Program-made: the position numbers and the translations under genes
The notes under the pieces: generated by a model
Database searches by the model: none
Told to the model about the DNA's origin: nothing
The model's input: only the letters and a program-made list of their open reading frames with translations
Origin: Streptomyces griseus subsp. griseus
GTDB taxonomy: Bacteria > Actinomycetota > Actinomycetes > Streptomycetales > Streptomycetaceae
DNA: 64,000 nucleotides
Direction: 5' to 3'
Assembly (NCBI RefSeq): GCF_000720255.1
Contig: NZ_JOJE01000004.1
Location: 186,001 to 250,000 of the forward strand
Shown here: positions 43,405 through 52,360 of the stretch, one piece after another
Position numbering within the stretch: the first letter of the stretch is position 1
How the letters are laid out: every line of letters starts with the position of its first letter

Positions 43405-43449
43405 CCAGGGGCCGGACGGGCGGAGTGGGGCCGCCCGTCCGGCCCCTGG
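43405..43449. terminator. Strong bidirectional hairpin terminator
   Basis: Perfect 19-bp arms CCAGGGGCCGGACGGGCGG (43405-43423) and its complement (43431-43449) around a 7-base loop, between the convergent SSI and ABC genes. Confidence 0.92.
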
Positions 43450-43469
43450 AACCATGTCCGCGCCCGCTC

Positions 43470-46286
43470 CTACGCCATCTGCCGCCGCACCAGCTCGTGC
43501 AGCCGACCGCCCGTGTCCGCGAGGAGCTGTGCGGGCGGACCCTGCTGGGCGACCTTGCCGTTCTCCATGACGATGACCCGGTCGGCGTCGAGGACCGTCG
43601 ACAGGCGGTGCGCGATGACGATACGGGTGGCGTTGAGCTTGCGGGTGGACTCGATGACCGTGCGCTGCGTCTCGTTGTCCAGGGCGCTGGTCGCCTCGTC
43701 GAAGAAGAGGATGCGCGGCCTGCGGATGAGGGCCTGCGCGATCATCAGCCGCTGGCGCTGCCCGCCGGAGATCGCGCCGTTGCCGCCGACGATGGTGTGC
43801 AGTCCCATCGGCATCCGCTTGATGTCCTCCGCGAGCCCCGCCATCTCCGCCGCCGCCAGGGCCTCCTCCGGCGTGTACGGCTCGGTGCCGCAGATGACGT
43901 CCAGGATGGAGCCGGTGAACGGCTGGGCGTGCTGGAGCACCACACCGCACTGCCGGCGCACGGCCGACTGGTCCAGCGCGGCCAGGTCCTGACCGTCGTA
44001 GAGCACGCTGCCGGAGACCGGCTTGTCGAAGCCGATGAGCAGCCTGAGCAGCGTCGACTTGCCGCAGCCACTGGGGCCGACGACCGCGACGAACTCGCCG
44101 GGCCGCACGTCGAACGACACGTCGTCCAGGACCAGGGGACCGTCGTCGGAATAGCGGAACGACAGGCGGCGCGCCTCGATCGCGCCGGACAGCGGTCCCG
44201 GCCGGGTGCTGGCGGTGCGTACCTCGGGCGTGGCGTCCAGGACCGGCCTGATCTCCTCGAACAGCGGCAGCGCGGCCACCGCCGAGACGAACGCGCCGGT
44301 CAGCTGGGTCACCGAGGTGAGCAGCATCGTCACCGACGTGTTGAAGGTGAGGAAGTCGGCCGCCGACATCGTGCCCCGCGCCGGGCCCGCGAGCAGCATG
44401 AACATCAGCAGGGAGCACAGCGGCAGATAGATCGCGCCCAGCACCGTGTTCAGGTTCTTGATCCGGCCCAGGCGCTGCTGGAGCTCACGGCTGCGGGCGA
44501 ACTCCGAGGCCCAGGCCGCGTAGGCGTAGTTCTCGGCGGCGGCCACCCGCAGCTTCGGCAGGCCGCGCAGGGTCTGGAACGCCTGGTTGTTCAGCTTGTT
44601 GCTGAGCACCACCAGGCGCCGCTGCCAGCGCACCTGCCACAGGCCGAGGCCGAGGAACACACCGGCGATCACCACCAGCATGCCGATCGCAGCCATCGCC
44701 ATCGGCACGCTGAACCAGAGCAGCAGGCCGAGGTTCATGGCGCCGACGGTGACGGACTGGGCGACCGACGGGCCGAGGCCGGCCAGCAGTCTGCGGATCG
44801 CGCTGATCCCCATCGCGGCACTGGCCAGCTCACCGGTGGAGCGCTCGGTGAAGAACTTCGTCGGCAACCGCAACAGCCTGTCCCACACGGCCGGTTGCAG
44901 CGTCGCCTCGATCCGGCCCTCCAGCCGCAGGATGGTGAGGTTCTGCAGCAGCATGAACGCGGCCGCGACCAGGCTGCTGACCATCACGGCCAGACAGACC
45001 TGCACGATGAGCCCCTGCTGCGCCTTCGGCACGTACTCGCCGAGCACCTTGCCCGTCGCGACCGGCACCAGCGCCCCGATCGCCACCGTCACCAGCCCGC
45101 TCAGCAGCAGGTTGGTGACGTCCCCGCGGGTGCCGCGCATACTGAACCGCAGCAGCCGCAGCGGGCTGAGCCGGCGCTCGGGCAGCGGACGGTAGAACAT
45201 CACCGCGCGCGGCTCGAACTCCTCCGCGTTGGCCTTCTCGACCGGAGTCTCCCGCCCGGTCGCCGGATGAACGGCGACATAGCCGCCGCGCCGCCACAGC
45301 AGCGCGACCGGCGCCCCGGACAGGGCCCGGTGCCCCACCAGCGGCCCGACGTTCTCCCGCCACCAGCGGCCGTCGAGCCGTACCGCCCGGGCCCGCACCC
45401 GCGAGGCGAGGGCGATCCGCTCGACCGGGTCCAGCCGGTCGCTGTCGGCGCCGCTCTGCGCGGGCTCGGCGAGCGAGATCCCGGCCGCGTCGGCCACCAG
45501 CTTGCAGGCGGCGAACGTGGCGTCCGCGTCCGCGGCCGTCGTGCGCTTCGCCGAGCGCTTGCCGATCGCGGCGATCAGCGTCCGGTCGGCCTGCGCACGG
45601 ACCGCCTCGCCCGCCTTGATACCGGCGGCCGTCCGCGTCTCGTGGGTACGCTCAAGCTGCTCGATCCAGCGGTCCAGCGTGGTCAACAGGCGGTACTGCT
45701 GGTCGACCATGGTCTGCCAGACCGCCGGGTCCATCAGCAGGTCGGCGGCCGCCTCCGCGCCGTACAGCGAGCCGTACTGGACGCTGCCCGGCGGCACCTG
45801 CATCCAGAACACGTCGTCGTCGGTCATCTCCGCGGCCCGCTCGGTGGCCATCGGCGCCTGGAAGAGGATGGACAGGCTGCGGCCGACGCCCAGGGCGAGG
45901 GCGTACTCCAGCGGGCTCGTCGTCGGCGGTACGTACTGGGGGTTGCCGTACTCGTCGTAGGACCAGGTCTGGGTGTCCGCGGGCTGGTACAGCTCGCGCA
46001 GGCCGATGCGGTGCACCACGCAGTCCCTGAGCGGGCGCGCCACGAGGGTGTGCTGGGGCCCGGCGACCGGGCCGAGCAGCAGTGAGCCCGCCTCCAGGCG
46101 GCCGAGGTGGTGCCAGTGGCCCTGCTGCCCGGCGTCCACCGCGAACAGGTCCATGGCTCCGGCCGCGACCAGCCACACCACCTGTGGACCTTCGAGGTCG
46201 AGGCGGTTGAAGCCCGTGCAGTCCATCCGGGTGCCCAGCGAGCCGAGGGCCCCCAGGACGAGGTCGCCATCCTGATGGGTCGTCAT
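43470..46286 (-). CDS. NHLM-type bacteriocin exporter, ABC permease/ATPase subunit 2
   Basis: A 938-residue ABC protein with a long N-terminal region of about 380 residues before the membrane segments, a six-helix domain (about 382-690) and an ATPase (Walker A GPSGCGKST near 740, signature ISGGQRQRL near 837, Walker B ILFFDEATSALD near 860). This architecture fits the second ABC protein of NHLM/NHLP peptide export systems. Its ATG 46286 is one base after the stop of the C39 transporter, so the two are coupled. It exports, or helps release, the peptide encoded at 49457. Confidence 0.88.
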   Translation of the reverse strand: MTTHQDGDLVLGALGSLGTRMDCTGFNRLDLEGPQVVWLVAAGAMDLFAVDAGQQGHWHHLGRLEAGSLLLGPVAGPQHTLVARPLRDCVVHRIGLRELYQPADTQTWSYDEYGNPQYVPPTTSPLEYALALGVGRSLSILFQAPMATERAAEMTDDDVFWMQVPPGSVQYGSLYGAEAAADLLMDPAVWQTMVDQQYRLLTTLDRWIEQLERTHETRTAAGIKAGEAVRAQADRTLIAAIGKRSAKRTTAADADATFAACKLVADAAGISLAEPAQSGADSDRLDPVERIALASRVRARAVRLDGRWWRENVGPLVGHRALSGAPVALLWRRGGYVAVHPATGRETPVEKANAEEFEPRAVMFYRPLPERRLSPLRLLRFSMRGTRGDVTNLLLSGLVTVAIGALVPVATGKVLGEYVPKAQQGLIVQVCLAVMVSSLVAAAFMLLQNLTILRLEGRIEATLQPAVWDRLLRLPTKFFTERSTGELASAAMGISAIRRLLAGLGPSVAQSVTVGAMNLGLLLWFSVPMAMAAIGMLVVIAGVFLGLGLWQVRWQRRLVVLSNKLNNQAFQTLRGLPKLRVAAAENYAYAAWASEFARSRELQQRLGRIKNLNTVLGAIYLPLCSLLMFMLLAGPARGTMSAADFLTFNTSVTMLLTSVTQLTGAFVSAVAALPLFEEIRPVLDATPEVRTASTRPGPLSGAIEARRLSFRYSDDGPLVLDDVSFDVRPGEFVAVVGPSGCGKSTLLRLLIGFDKPVSGSVLYDGQDLAALDQSAVRRQCGVVLQHAQPFTGSILDVICGTEPYTPEEALAAAEMAGLAEDIKRMPMGLHTIVGGNGAISGGQRQRLMIAQALIRRPRILFFDEATSALDNETQRTVIESTRKLNATRIVIAHRLSTVLDADRVIVMENGKVAQQGPPAQLLADTGGRLHELVRRQMA

Positions 46287-46287
46287 C

Positions 46288-48510
46288 TCACCGCTCCCTG
46301 ACCAGCGCCGCGTACGCGCCGCCGCGCGCCACCAGCTCCTCGTGCCGGCCGCGCTCCACGATCGTGCCGTGCTCCAGGACGACGATCTCGTCGCTGTCGC
46401 GCACGGTGCTGAGGCGGTGGGCGATCACCACACACGCGCAGCCGCGCCGGCGCAGGTTGTCCATGACCACCTGCTCGGTCTCCGCGTCCAGCGCGCTGGT
46501 CACCTCGTCGAGGACGAGGATGCTGGGCCTGCGCACCAACGCCCGGGCGATCTCCAGGCGTTGGCGCTGTCCGCCGGAGAAGTTGCGGCCGTCCTGCTCG
46601 ACCCGGCTGCGGATCCCGCCGGGCCGGCGCGTCACGACGTCGTACAGCGCCGCGTCCCGCAGCGCCTCCACCACGGCGTCGTCCGGGATCGACGGGTCCC
46701 ACAGCGCCACGTTGTCGCGGACGCTGCCCTCGAAGAGGAAGACGTCCTGGTCGACGAAGGAGACGGAGGCCGCGAGGGCCCCGCGCGGAATGTCCTCCAG
46801 GCGCTGCCCGTCGATACGGATCACGCCCTCCCACGGCGTGTACAGGCCCGAGATCAGCCTGGACACGGTGGACTTGCCGCTGCCCGAGCCGCCGACCAGC
46901 GCGACCTGCTGTCCCGGGCCCACCGTCAGGTCGAAGCCGGACAGGAGGGGCTTGTCCAGCGGGCTGTAGCCGAACTCGATGTTCTCCAGCTCCACGTGCC
47001 CCTGGAGCCGGCGCGTGGACTCGACGCCGCCCGAGCGGCCGTAGAGCGGGTCCGCCTGGAAGTTCTCCACGTCCTTGAGCCGGGCCACGTCCGCCGCGAA
47101 GTCCTGGATGCGGCCGGCGACACCGTTCAGGCGGGTCAGCGGAGCGGTGAAGCGGGTGACCAGTGCCTGGAAGGCGACCAGCAGGCCCACCGAGATGTGG
47201 CCCTCGATCGCCCGCATCCCGCCGATCCACAGGATCAGCGCGCTGTTCAGTGCCGCGAGGGTCGGCGCGACCACGCCCAGCCAGGCACTCGGCACGCCGA
47301 GCCGCTGCTGTTCCTCCAGGGTGGTGGCGTGCTGCCCCGCCCACTTGCGGAAGTAGCCGTCCTCGCCGCCGGTCGCCTTCATCGTCTCGATCAGCTGGAG
47401 ACCGGTGTACGCCGTGTTGGTGAGCCGTGCGCTGTCGGCGCGCAGCTTCGCCGTACGGGTCGCCCGCAGCCGTATGACCACCCGCATGGCGACGATGTTG
47501 AGCAGTGCCACGCCGATGCCGACGTACGTCAGCTGCGGGTCGTAGGTGTAGAGGAGCACGGCGTACAGCACGACGACCACCGCGTCCACGCCCGCCGCCG
47601 CCAGGTCGCGGGCCAAGGTCTCGGCGACGGCGTCGTTGGACTGGAGGCGCTGGACCAGGTCGGCCGGGCTGCGCTGGGAGAAGAAGGTGACGGGCAGCCG
47701 CAGCAGATGGCGCAGGAAGCGGGCGCTGGAGAGCGTGGAGGAGATGATGCGGCCGTGGTGCAGATTGGCCTGCTGCAGCCAGGTCAGCACCAGCGTGAGC
47801 AGCACGCACGCCCCCATGGACGTGAAGAGCACGCCCAGCAGCGAGGTCTGACCTCCGATCAGGAACATGTCGATATAGGTACGGCTCAGCGCGGGCACGG
47901 CCGCGCCGACCAGCACCAGCAGCAGGCTCGCCAGTACGGCGGCGGGCATGGTGCCCGCGGTGCCGCGCAGTCGGGCCGGCATCGCGCCCAGGATCCCGGG
48001 TCGGCGTCCGCCCTTGCTGAAGCCGTCGCCCGGCTCCAGGACCAGCACGACTCCGGTGAAGCTGCCGTCGAAGTCCTCCATGGGGACGAAGCGGCGGCCC
48101 TTGCCGGGGTCGTTGATGTAGACCCCGCGCCGGCCGAAGCGGCGCCCCATACCGTCGTAGACGACGTAGTGGTTGAACTCCCAGAAGAGGATCGCGGGCG
48201 CCTTCACCTCGGCGAGGGCGGCCATGTCCATCTGCATGCCCTTGGCCGTCAGGCCGTAGCTGCGGGCCGCCTTCAGCAGGTTGCTTGCACGCGAGCCGTC
48301 GCGCGAGACGCCGCAGGCGATGCGCAGCTCCTCCAGCGGCACGTGCCTGCCGTAGTGGCCGAGGACCATCGCGAGGGAGGCGGCGCCGCACTCGACGGCC
48401 TCCATCTGGAGCACGGTGGGGGTGCGGACGGCCTTGCCGCGGCTCTTGGGGACGGTGCGTTTGGGCGGGGCGGCGCGGCGCCTGCTCCGGGGCTCCTGGG
48501 CGGTGGTCAC
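46288..48510 (-). CDS. C39 peptidase-containing bacteriocin ABC exporter (NHLM type)
   Basis: About 740 residues: an N-terminal C39 cysteine peptidase, a membrane domain and an ATPase. The peptidase Cys41 lies in MEAVECGAASLAMVLGHYG, with His in WEFNHYVVYDG and Asp in YINDPGKG. Walker A GGSGSGKST, signature FSGGQRQRLEIAR and Walker B ILVLDEVTSALD are intact. Such transporters cut a double-glycine leader and export the peptide. GTG 48510 overlaps the HlyD stop by GTGA; the TTG at 48522 is an alternative. Confidence 0.92.
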   Translation of the reverse strand: MTTAQEPRSRRRAAPPKRTVPKSRGKAVRTPTVLQMEAVECGAASLAMVLGHYGRHVPLEELRIACGVSRDGSRASNLLKAARSYGLTAKGMQMDMAALAEVKAPAILFWEFNHYVVYDGMGRRFGRRGVYINDPGKGRRFVPMEDFDGSFTGVVLVLEPGDGFSKGGRRPGILGAMPARLRGTAGTMPAAVLASLLLVLVGAAVPALSRTYIDMFLIGGQTSLLGVLFTSMGACVLLTLVLTWLQQANLHHGRIISSTLSSARFLRHLLRLPVTFFSQRSPADLVQRLQSNDAVAETLARDLAAAGVDAVVVVLYAVLLYTYDPQLTYVGIGVALLNIVAMRVVIRLRATRTAKLRADSARLTNTAYTGLQLIETMKATGGEDGYFRKWAGQHATTLEEQQRLGVPSAWLGVVAPTLAALNSALILWIGGMRAIEGHISVGLLVAFQALVTRFTAPLTRLNGVAGRIQDFAADVARLKDVENFQADPLYGRSGGVESTRRLQGHVELENIEFGYSPLDKPLLSGFDLTVGPGQQVALVGGSGSGKSTVSRLISGLYTPWEGVIRIDGQRLEDIPRGALAASVSFVDQDVFLFEGSVRDNVALWDPSIPDDAVVEALRDAALYDVVTRRPGGIRSRVEQDGRNFSGGQRQRLEIARALVRRPSILVLDEVTSALDAETEQVVMDNLRRRGCACVVIAHRLSTVRDSDEIVVLEHGTIVERGRHEELVARGGAYAALVRER

Positions 48511-49313
48511 GGCAGCAGCCAATCGACGGGACGCTCGTCGGCCAGCCGGATCGAAGCCGTGGCCATGGTCATGGAGGTGAGGGTGTAGGGAGGTCCGTCA
48601 GCGGAGGACCACTTGTAACCGCTCTTCGTCGTCGACGACGTGTCGAGGCGTACCAGCACGGCCACCGGGCGGCCCTTCTTGGTGAACTGCTCGCCCAGCT
48701 GGCTGTCGCCGAGGAACGCGGAGATCTGCTGCGCCGACTGGGCGGCGCGGTCCACCGACTTCACATGGCCGCGCAGCACGCCGTACTGCTGGGTCGGCAC
48801 CGTCTGGACCGTCAGGTCGACGGCGGCGTCGTCGGGGATGGTGGAGGCGTTCTCGGCGGGGACGTAGACCGTCGCGTAGAGCGGGTCGTCGGCGTGCGCC
48901 ACCTTCTCCACGGCGGCGACGTTCGCGCCGGTCTGGATGATCTGGCCGATCGTGGCGGCCAGCGCGCTGATCCGTCCCGCGGCGACCGTGCGGACCACGG
49001 TGTCGCCCTCGCTCGTACGGACCTTCAGCACGGGGGCGTTGGCCGGCAGCCGCTGGCCCTCCTTGGCGAGGATCGCCGTGACCTGGCCCGCGACGGGGCT
49101 CTGCAGGAGGTAGCTGCCCTCCCCGTGGGTGAGGACGGCGGGCGCGCTCACGGTGGAGGCGACCGAGCCGGTCACCGCCCACATGGACGCGGCCGCGAGG
49201 GCGATCAGCGTCACCGACAGCACCAGCCAGCCCTGTGGGCGGGCGAAGCGCACCGGGAGATCGAGCTCCTCCGGCGACTGGAGCTTGGCGAGGGCCTGTT
49301 GGCGGAACTGCAC
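48507..49313 (-). CDS. HlyD-like adaptor of the NHLM export system
   Basis: A 268-residue membrane-fusion-type protein. One membrane anchor (WLVLSVTLIALAAASMW) lies near residue 30, followed by a biotinyl/lipoyl-like barrel (VAGQVTAILAKEGQRLPANAPVLKV) and a C-terminal beta domain. It should bridge the two ABC proteins and extracytoplasmic release of the peptide. GTG 49313 has GAGGGAA seven bases upstream; GTG 49328 is less well placed. It follows the precursor and its hairpin. Confidence 0.86.
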   Translation of the reverse strand: MQFRQQALAKLQSPEELDLPVRFARPQGWLVLSVTLIALAAASMWAVTGSVASTVSAPAVLTHGEGSYLLQSPVAGQVTAILAKEGQRLPANAPVLKVRTSEGDTVVRTVAAGRISALAATIGQIIQTGANVAAVEKVAHADDPLYATVYVPAENASTIPDDAAVDLTVQTVPTQQYGVLRGHVKSVDRAAQSAQQISAFLGDSQLGEQFTKKGRPVAVLVRLDTSSTTKSGYKWSSADGPPYTLTSMTMATASIRLADERPVDWLLP

Positions 49314-49366
49314 GGGACTTTCCCTCACCTGACGAGAGACACGCGACCGTGTCGGCTACTTCAAGG

Positions 49367-49436
49367 CGACACGCACGCGTGTCGGCTGTGCTACGACGAC
49401 CGAGAGTCCCGGAGCCGGGAAACGGCTCCGGGACTC
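49367..49436. terminator. Hairpins between the precursor peptide gene and its export genes
   Basis: Immediately after the precursor stop, GAGTCCCGGAGCCG (49404-49417) pairs perfectly with CGGCTCCGGGACTC (49423-49436). A second perfect hairpin CGACACGC/GCGTGTCG (49367-49374, 49377-49384) lies closer to the HlyD gene. Together they probably limit read-through, so that peptide mRNA exceeds exporter mRNA. Confidence 0.85.
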
Positions 49437-49456
49437 ACCAGCACAAAAAGGCGCGA

Positions 49457-49672
49457 TCAGAGACCGGCGACCAGGTTCGTGACCGGGGCGGTGTTCAGGC
49501 CGGTGACACCCTCGACGGTGCCGACGGCGGTGTCGACCACGCCGGAAACCGGGGCAACGCTGTCGAGCGTGCCGGTGACGGTGCTGAGGGCGTTCACGGC
49601 CAGGCCGCCGGAGACGTTGTCGAGCTCGGCGTCGGAGATCTCGACGGTCTCAACCTGGGGGGTGGAGTTCAT
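49457..49672 (-). CDS. Double-glycine-leader precursor peptide, cysteine-free
   Basis: A 71-residue peptide. Residues 1-23 form a leader ending EISDAELDNVSGG, with the acidic/hydrophobic helix and GG site used by C39 peptidases. The predicted core (24-71) starts LAVNALSTVTG and is rich in Val, Thr, Gly and Ala, with regularly spaced valines. The entire peptide lacks Cys, Lys, Arg, His, Phe, Tyr and Trp; it has eight acids and no bases. ATG 49672 follows AGGGAA. No modification enzyme is adjacent, so it may be exported unmodified. It begins the export operon. Confidence 0.85.
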   Translation of the reverse strand: MNSTPQVETVEISDAELDNVSGGLAVNALSTVTGTLDSVAPVSGVVDTAVGTVEGVTGLNTAPVTNLVAGL

Positions 49673-50147
49673 GATGGAACTTCCCTTCACATGGATATCT
49701 CATAAGGGGGGAGCGGCCCCCTCTGGGGACAGATGACGGCCGCGACCGCAGATGCCGGGGCCCGTTTCCGGAAGCCGTCGACGTCCCTGCGGTGCGATGG
49801 ATCAAAGCAGGTTTGCGGCCGACGCATCCAATCAAGCACGCGTCTCACCTGCGCACTTGCGCCGCAGCGGTGCCGATGCGTGCAGAGATGCGCACGGAGT
49901 GGTGGCGACTTCTTCACACCCGGGAGGGCGGCGCGGTGCCGGGTGGCGCGGGGGAGTGACGGCGAATCAGACACTCCCGCCCCAAAGGCGTGACCGGCGC
50001 CACCGGAGTTGTGCAGATCCGCTGACGCCGGTGACCGGGTTGGGTAGCCGATGTGCAGATCCCCTGAAGCCAGGATTCCGCTTCGCGTTCTGAACCCATC
50101 GTTACCTGCCGGTAGCAGACCGTGTCAGTCCGGCCGGGTCCGTGATC
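49673..50147. other. 475-bp gap upstream of the precursor peptide
   Basis: Somewhat less GC-rich than its surroundings and probably the promoter region of the peptide operon. TGTGCAGATCC recurs at 50010 and 50052, each in a near-identical 20-bp context (period 42 bp). Open frames here have no ribosome sites or recognisable products, so I call no gene. Confidence 0.5.
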
Positions 50148-50561
50148 TCAGCCCAGCAGCGCGTACACGGTGCTCGCGCGGGCGGCCAGTTCGCCCGACC
50201 TCTCGTCCGTCATCACGATGTCGGCGAACGCCATCCGGCGGCCCAGCTTGGTCAGCACCGATTCGATCAAGACATCCGAACCGGTCACCGGCCGCTGGAA
50301 GGACGTGGACTGCTGAACCGTCGTCATCGGTACGTAGGCACCGCGGGCCGCCGAGACGGCGATCACGGTCGCGGTGTCCGCGGCGGCCATCAGCGCCTGC
50401 CCCGAGAGCGCGCCCCCTTCTCGGGCCAACGTCTGTGACCAGGGAAGACGCAGAACTGCGCGGTCGTCTGCGAGGGCCTCGACCGACAGGCCGAGGGCGA
50501 GGACCCAAGGGGCGAAGTTGTCGGTGAGGATCTTGTCGGCTTCGGCGGTGGTCATCGTCAT
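50148..50561 (-). CDS. PaaI/hotdog-fold thioesterase
   Basis: About 137 residues of the hotdog fold. The segment GGALSGQALMAAADTATVIAV carries the family's turn and catalytic Asp region, and VTGSDVLIESVLTKLGRRMAF is the following strand pair. Members hydrolyse acyl-CoA thioesters. Start ATG 50561 is uncertain, as 50555 is also possible. It stands between two peptide/protease loci and shows no obvious link to them. Confidence 0.85.
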   Translation of the reverse strand: MTMTTAEADKILTDNFAPWVLALGLSVEALADDRAVLRLPWSQTLAREGGALSGQALMAAADTATVIAVSAARGAYVPMTTVQQSTSFQRPVTGSDVLIESVLTKLGRRMAFADIVMTDERSGELAARASTVYALLG

Positions 50562-50748
50562 ATGGGGGATTGTTCCCGCCGCCGGTCCGTCATGCGCGTG
50601 CCATGGCCGATTCCGTGTTTCGCAAAAGCAGTTGGCAAACAGCTTTGAACGCACCGCGTGCCCCCTGCGTACCTACAGCCATCCAGGCGCCGCTGTACGA
50701 GCTGCCGATCGGCAGCACTGACCCCGTCCCCCCAGGAGGTCGAGAAGT

Positions 50749-52170
50749 TTGAGTCACAAGCGAATTCCGAAGCGCAAGGCCGCGATCGCGGTAGGTGGCG
50801 TCGCGGCGCTCGGAGCGGCGGCACTGCTGCTCCCGAACGCCAACGCGTCCCAGGACGGCGCTACGGACGCGGCCGCGCCGAAGACCCTCAAGTCCGCGGA
50901 CGCCTCGGACCTCGCCTCGCAGCTCGCGAACCTGCTCGGCGACTCGTTCGCCGGGTCGTACTACGACGCCGACAAGCAGCAGCTCGTCGTCAACGTGGCC
51001 GACGGCGACAACAACGTGGTCGTGCAGGCGCAGAAGGCGGGCGCCGCCGTCCGCCAGGTGGAGAACAGCCTCTCCGAGCTCAAGGCCGGTGCGCAGACGC
51101 TGAAGGCGAAGGCGACCATCCCGGGCACCTCGTGGTCCGTCGACCCCAGAAGCAACAAGATCCTCGTCACCGCCGACAGCACGGTCACCGGCACCAAGTG
51201 GGACCGGCTGGAGTCCACGGTGCAGGGCCTCGGCACGAACATGGCGACCATCAAGAAGTCGGCCGGCACGTTCAAGACCTTCGCGTCGGGCGGCGACGCC
51301 ATCTTCGGCGGCGGCGCGCGCTGCTCGCTCGGCTTCAACGTCACCGCGGGCGACGGCTCCCCGGCCTTCCTGACGGCCGGTCACTGCGGCGTCGCGGAAG
51401 AGAAGTGGTCCGACTCGCAGGACGGCCAGCCGATCGCCACGGTCGACCAGGCCACCTTCCCGGGTGACGGTGACTTCGCGCTCGTGAAGTACGACGACCC
51501 GAACACGCAGGCGCCGAGCGAGGTCAATCTCGGCGACCAGACCGTCCAGATCACCCAGGCCGCCGACGCCACGGTGGGCTCGCAGGTCTTCCGGATGGGC
51601 AGCACCACGGGTCTGGCCGATGGTCAGGTCCTCGGCCTCGACGCCACGGTGAACTACCCCGAGGGCACGGTCACCGGTCTCATACAGACCAACGTGTGCG
51701 CCGAGCCCGGCGACAGTGGCGGCTCGCTGTTCACCCAGGACGGCAGCGCCATCGGTCTCACCTCCGGCGGCAGCGGTGACTGCCAGGCCGGCGGCGAGAC
51801 CTTCTTCCAGCCGGTCACCACCGCCCTCCAGGCGGTCGGCGCGACCCTCGGTGACGGCGGCGCGGGTGCCGGCGGCGCCGGCGAGCAGGCCGGCGGCGGC
51901 GAGCAGGCCGGCGGTGAGCAAGCCGGTGGCGGCCAGGGCGTCGGCAACGAGGGCGCCGGCCAGGAGGTCGGCGGCGACGAGGTCGGCGGCCAGGACGTCG
52001 GCGGTGAAGGCGCCGGTCAGAACGCCGGTGGCCAGGAGGTCGGCGGCGAGGGTGCCGGCCAGGGCGTCGGCGGTGAGGAAGCCGGCGCGGGCAACGAGCA
52101 GGCCGGCAACGGCCAGAACACCGGCCAGAACGGCGCCGGCCAGAACAACGGCCAGATCCAGAACAACTGA
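50749..52170 (+). CDS. Streptogrisin-like S1 serine protease with long low-complexity C-terminal tail
   Basis: A 473-residue secreted pre-pro-protease. Signal peptide about 1-34; a prodomain follows to about 179; the mature enzyme begins near FASGGDAIFGGGARCSLGF. Catalytic triad: His212 (LTAGHCG), Asp242 (GDGDFALV) and Ser323 (PGDSGGS). The S1 pocket TSGGSGDC is present. After the catalytic domain, residues about 369-473 are a repeat-rich tail of Gly, Gln, Glu, Asn and Ala, unlike standard streptogrisins. TTG 50749 has AGGAGGT nine bases upstream. Confidence 0.9.
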   Translation: MSHKRIPKRKAAIAVGGVAALGAAALLLPNANASQDGATDAAAPKTLKSADASDLASQLANLLGDSFAGSYYDADKQQLVVNVADGDNNVVVQAQKAGAAVRQVENSLSELKAGAQTLKAKATIPGTSWSVDPRSNKILVTADSTVTGTKWDRLESTVQGLGTNMATIKKSAGTFKTFASGGDAIFGGGARCSLGFNVTAGDGSPAFLTAGHCGVAEEKWSDSQDGQPIATVDQATFPGDGDFALVKYDDPNTQAPSEVNLGDQTVQITQAADATVGSQVFRMGSTTGLADGQVLGLDATVNYPEGTVTGLIQTNVCAEPGDSGGSLFTQDGSAIGLTSGGSGDCQAGGETFFQPVTTALQAVGATLGDGGAGAGGAGEQAGGGEQAGGEQAGGGQGVGNEGAGQEVGGDEVGGQDVGGEGAGQNAGGQEVGGEGAGQGVGGEEAGAGNEQAGNGQNTGQNGAGQNNGQIQNN

Positions 52171-52171
52171 T

Positions 52172-52240
52172 CCGGCCTCACCAGCGGTCAGGCCGGCGGT
52201 GGAACGGTCCGGCCCTCACCCCCCCCCGAGGACCGGACCG
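52172..52240. terminator. Tandem hairpins after the protease gene
   Basis: CCGGCCT (52172-52178) with AGGCCGG (52190-52196), then CGGTCCGG (52205-52212) with CCGGACCG (52233-52240). They lie just past the protease stop, facing the convergent phosphatase. Confidence 0.75.
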
Positions 52241-52360
52241 CCCCCCACCCACCCGCTGAGCCTCCGCAACCCGACCGCCGTCCACTCCCCGTGGGCGGCG
52301 GTCGGCGTTATGGCGGACTCCTGCCAGAACCGGACCGCAACGCGTCCCCCCGCGCCTCCC

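Noticed and set aside
49457..49672. Lanthipeptide precursor for the nearby LanKC
   Set aside because: It has no Cys and no LDLQ leader motif, has its own C39 exporter, and a proper class III precursor is adjacent to LanKC.
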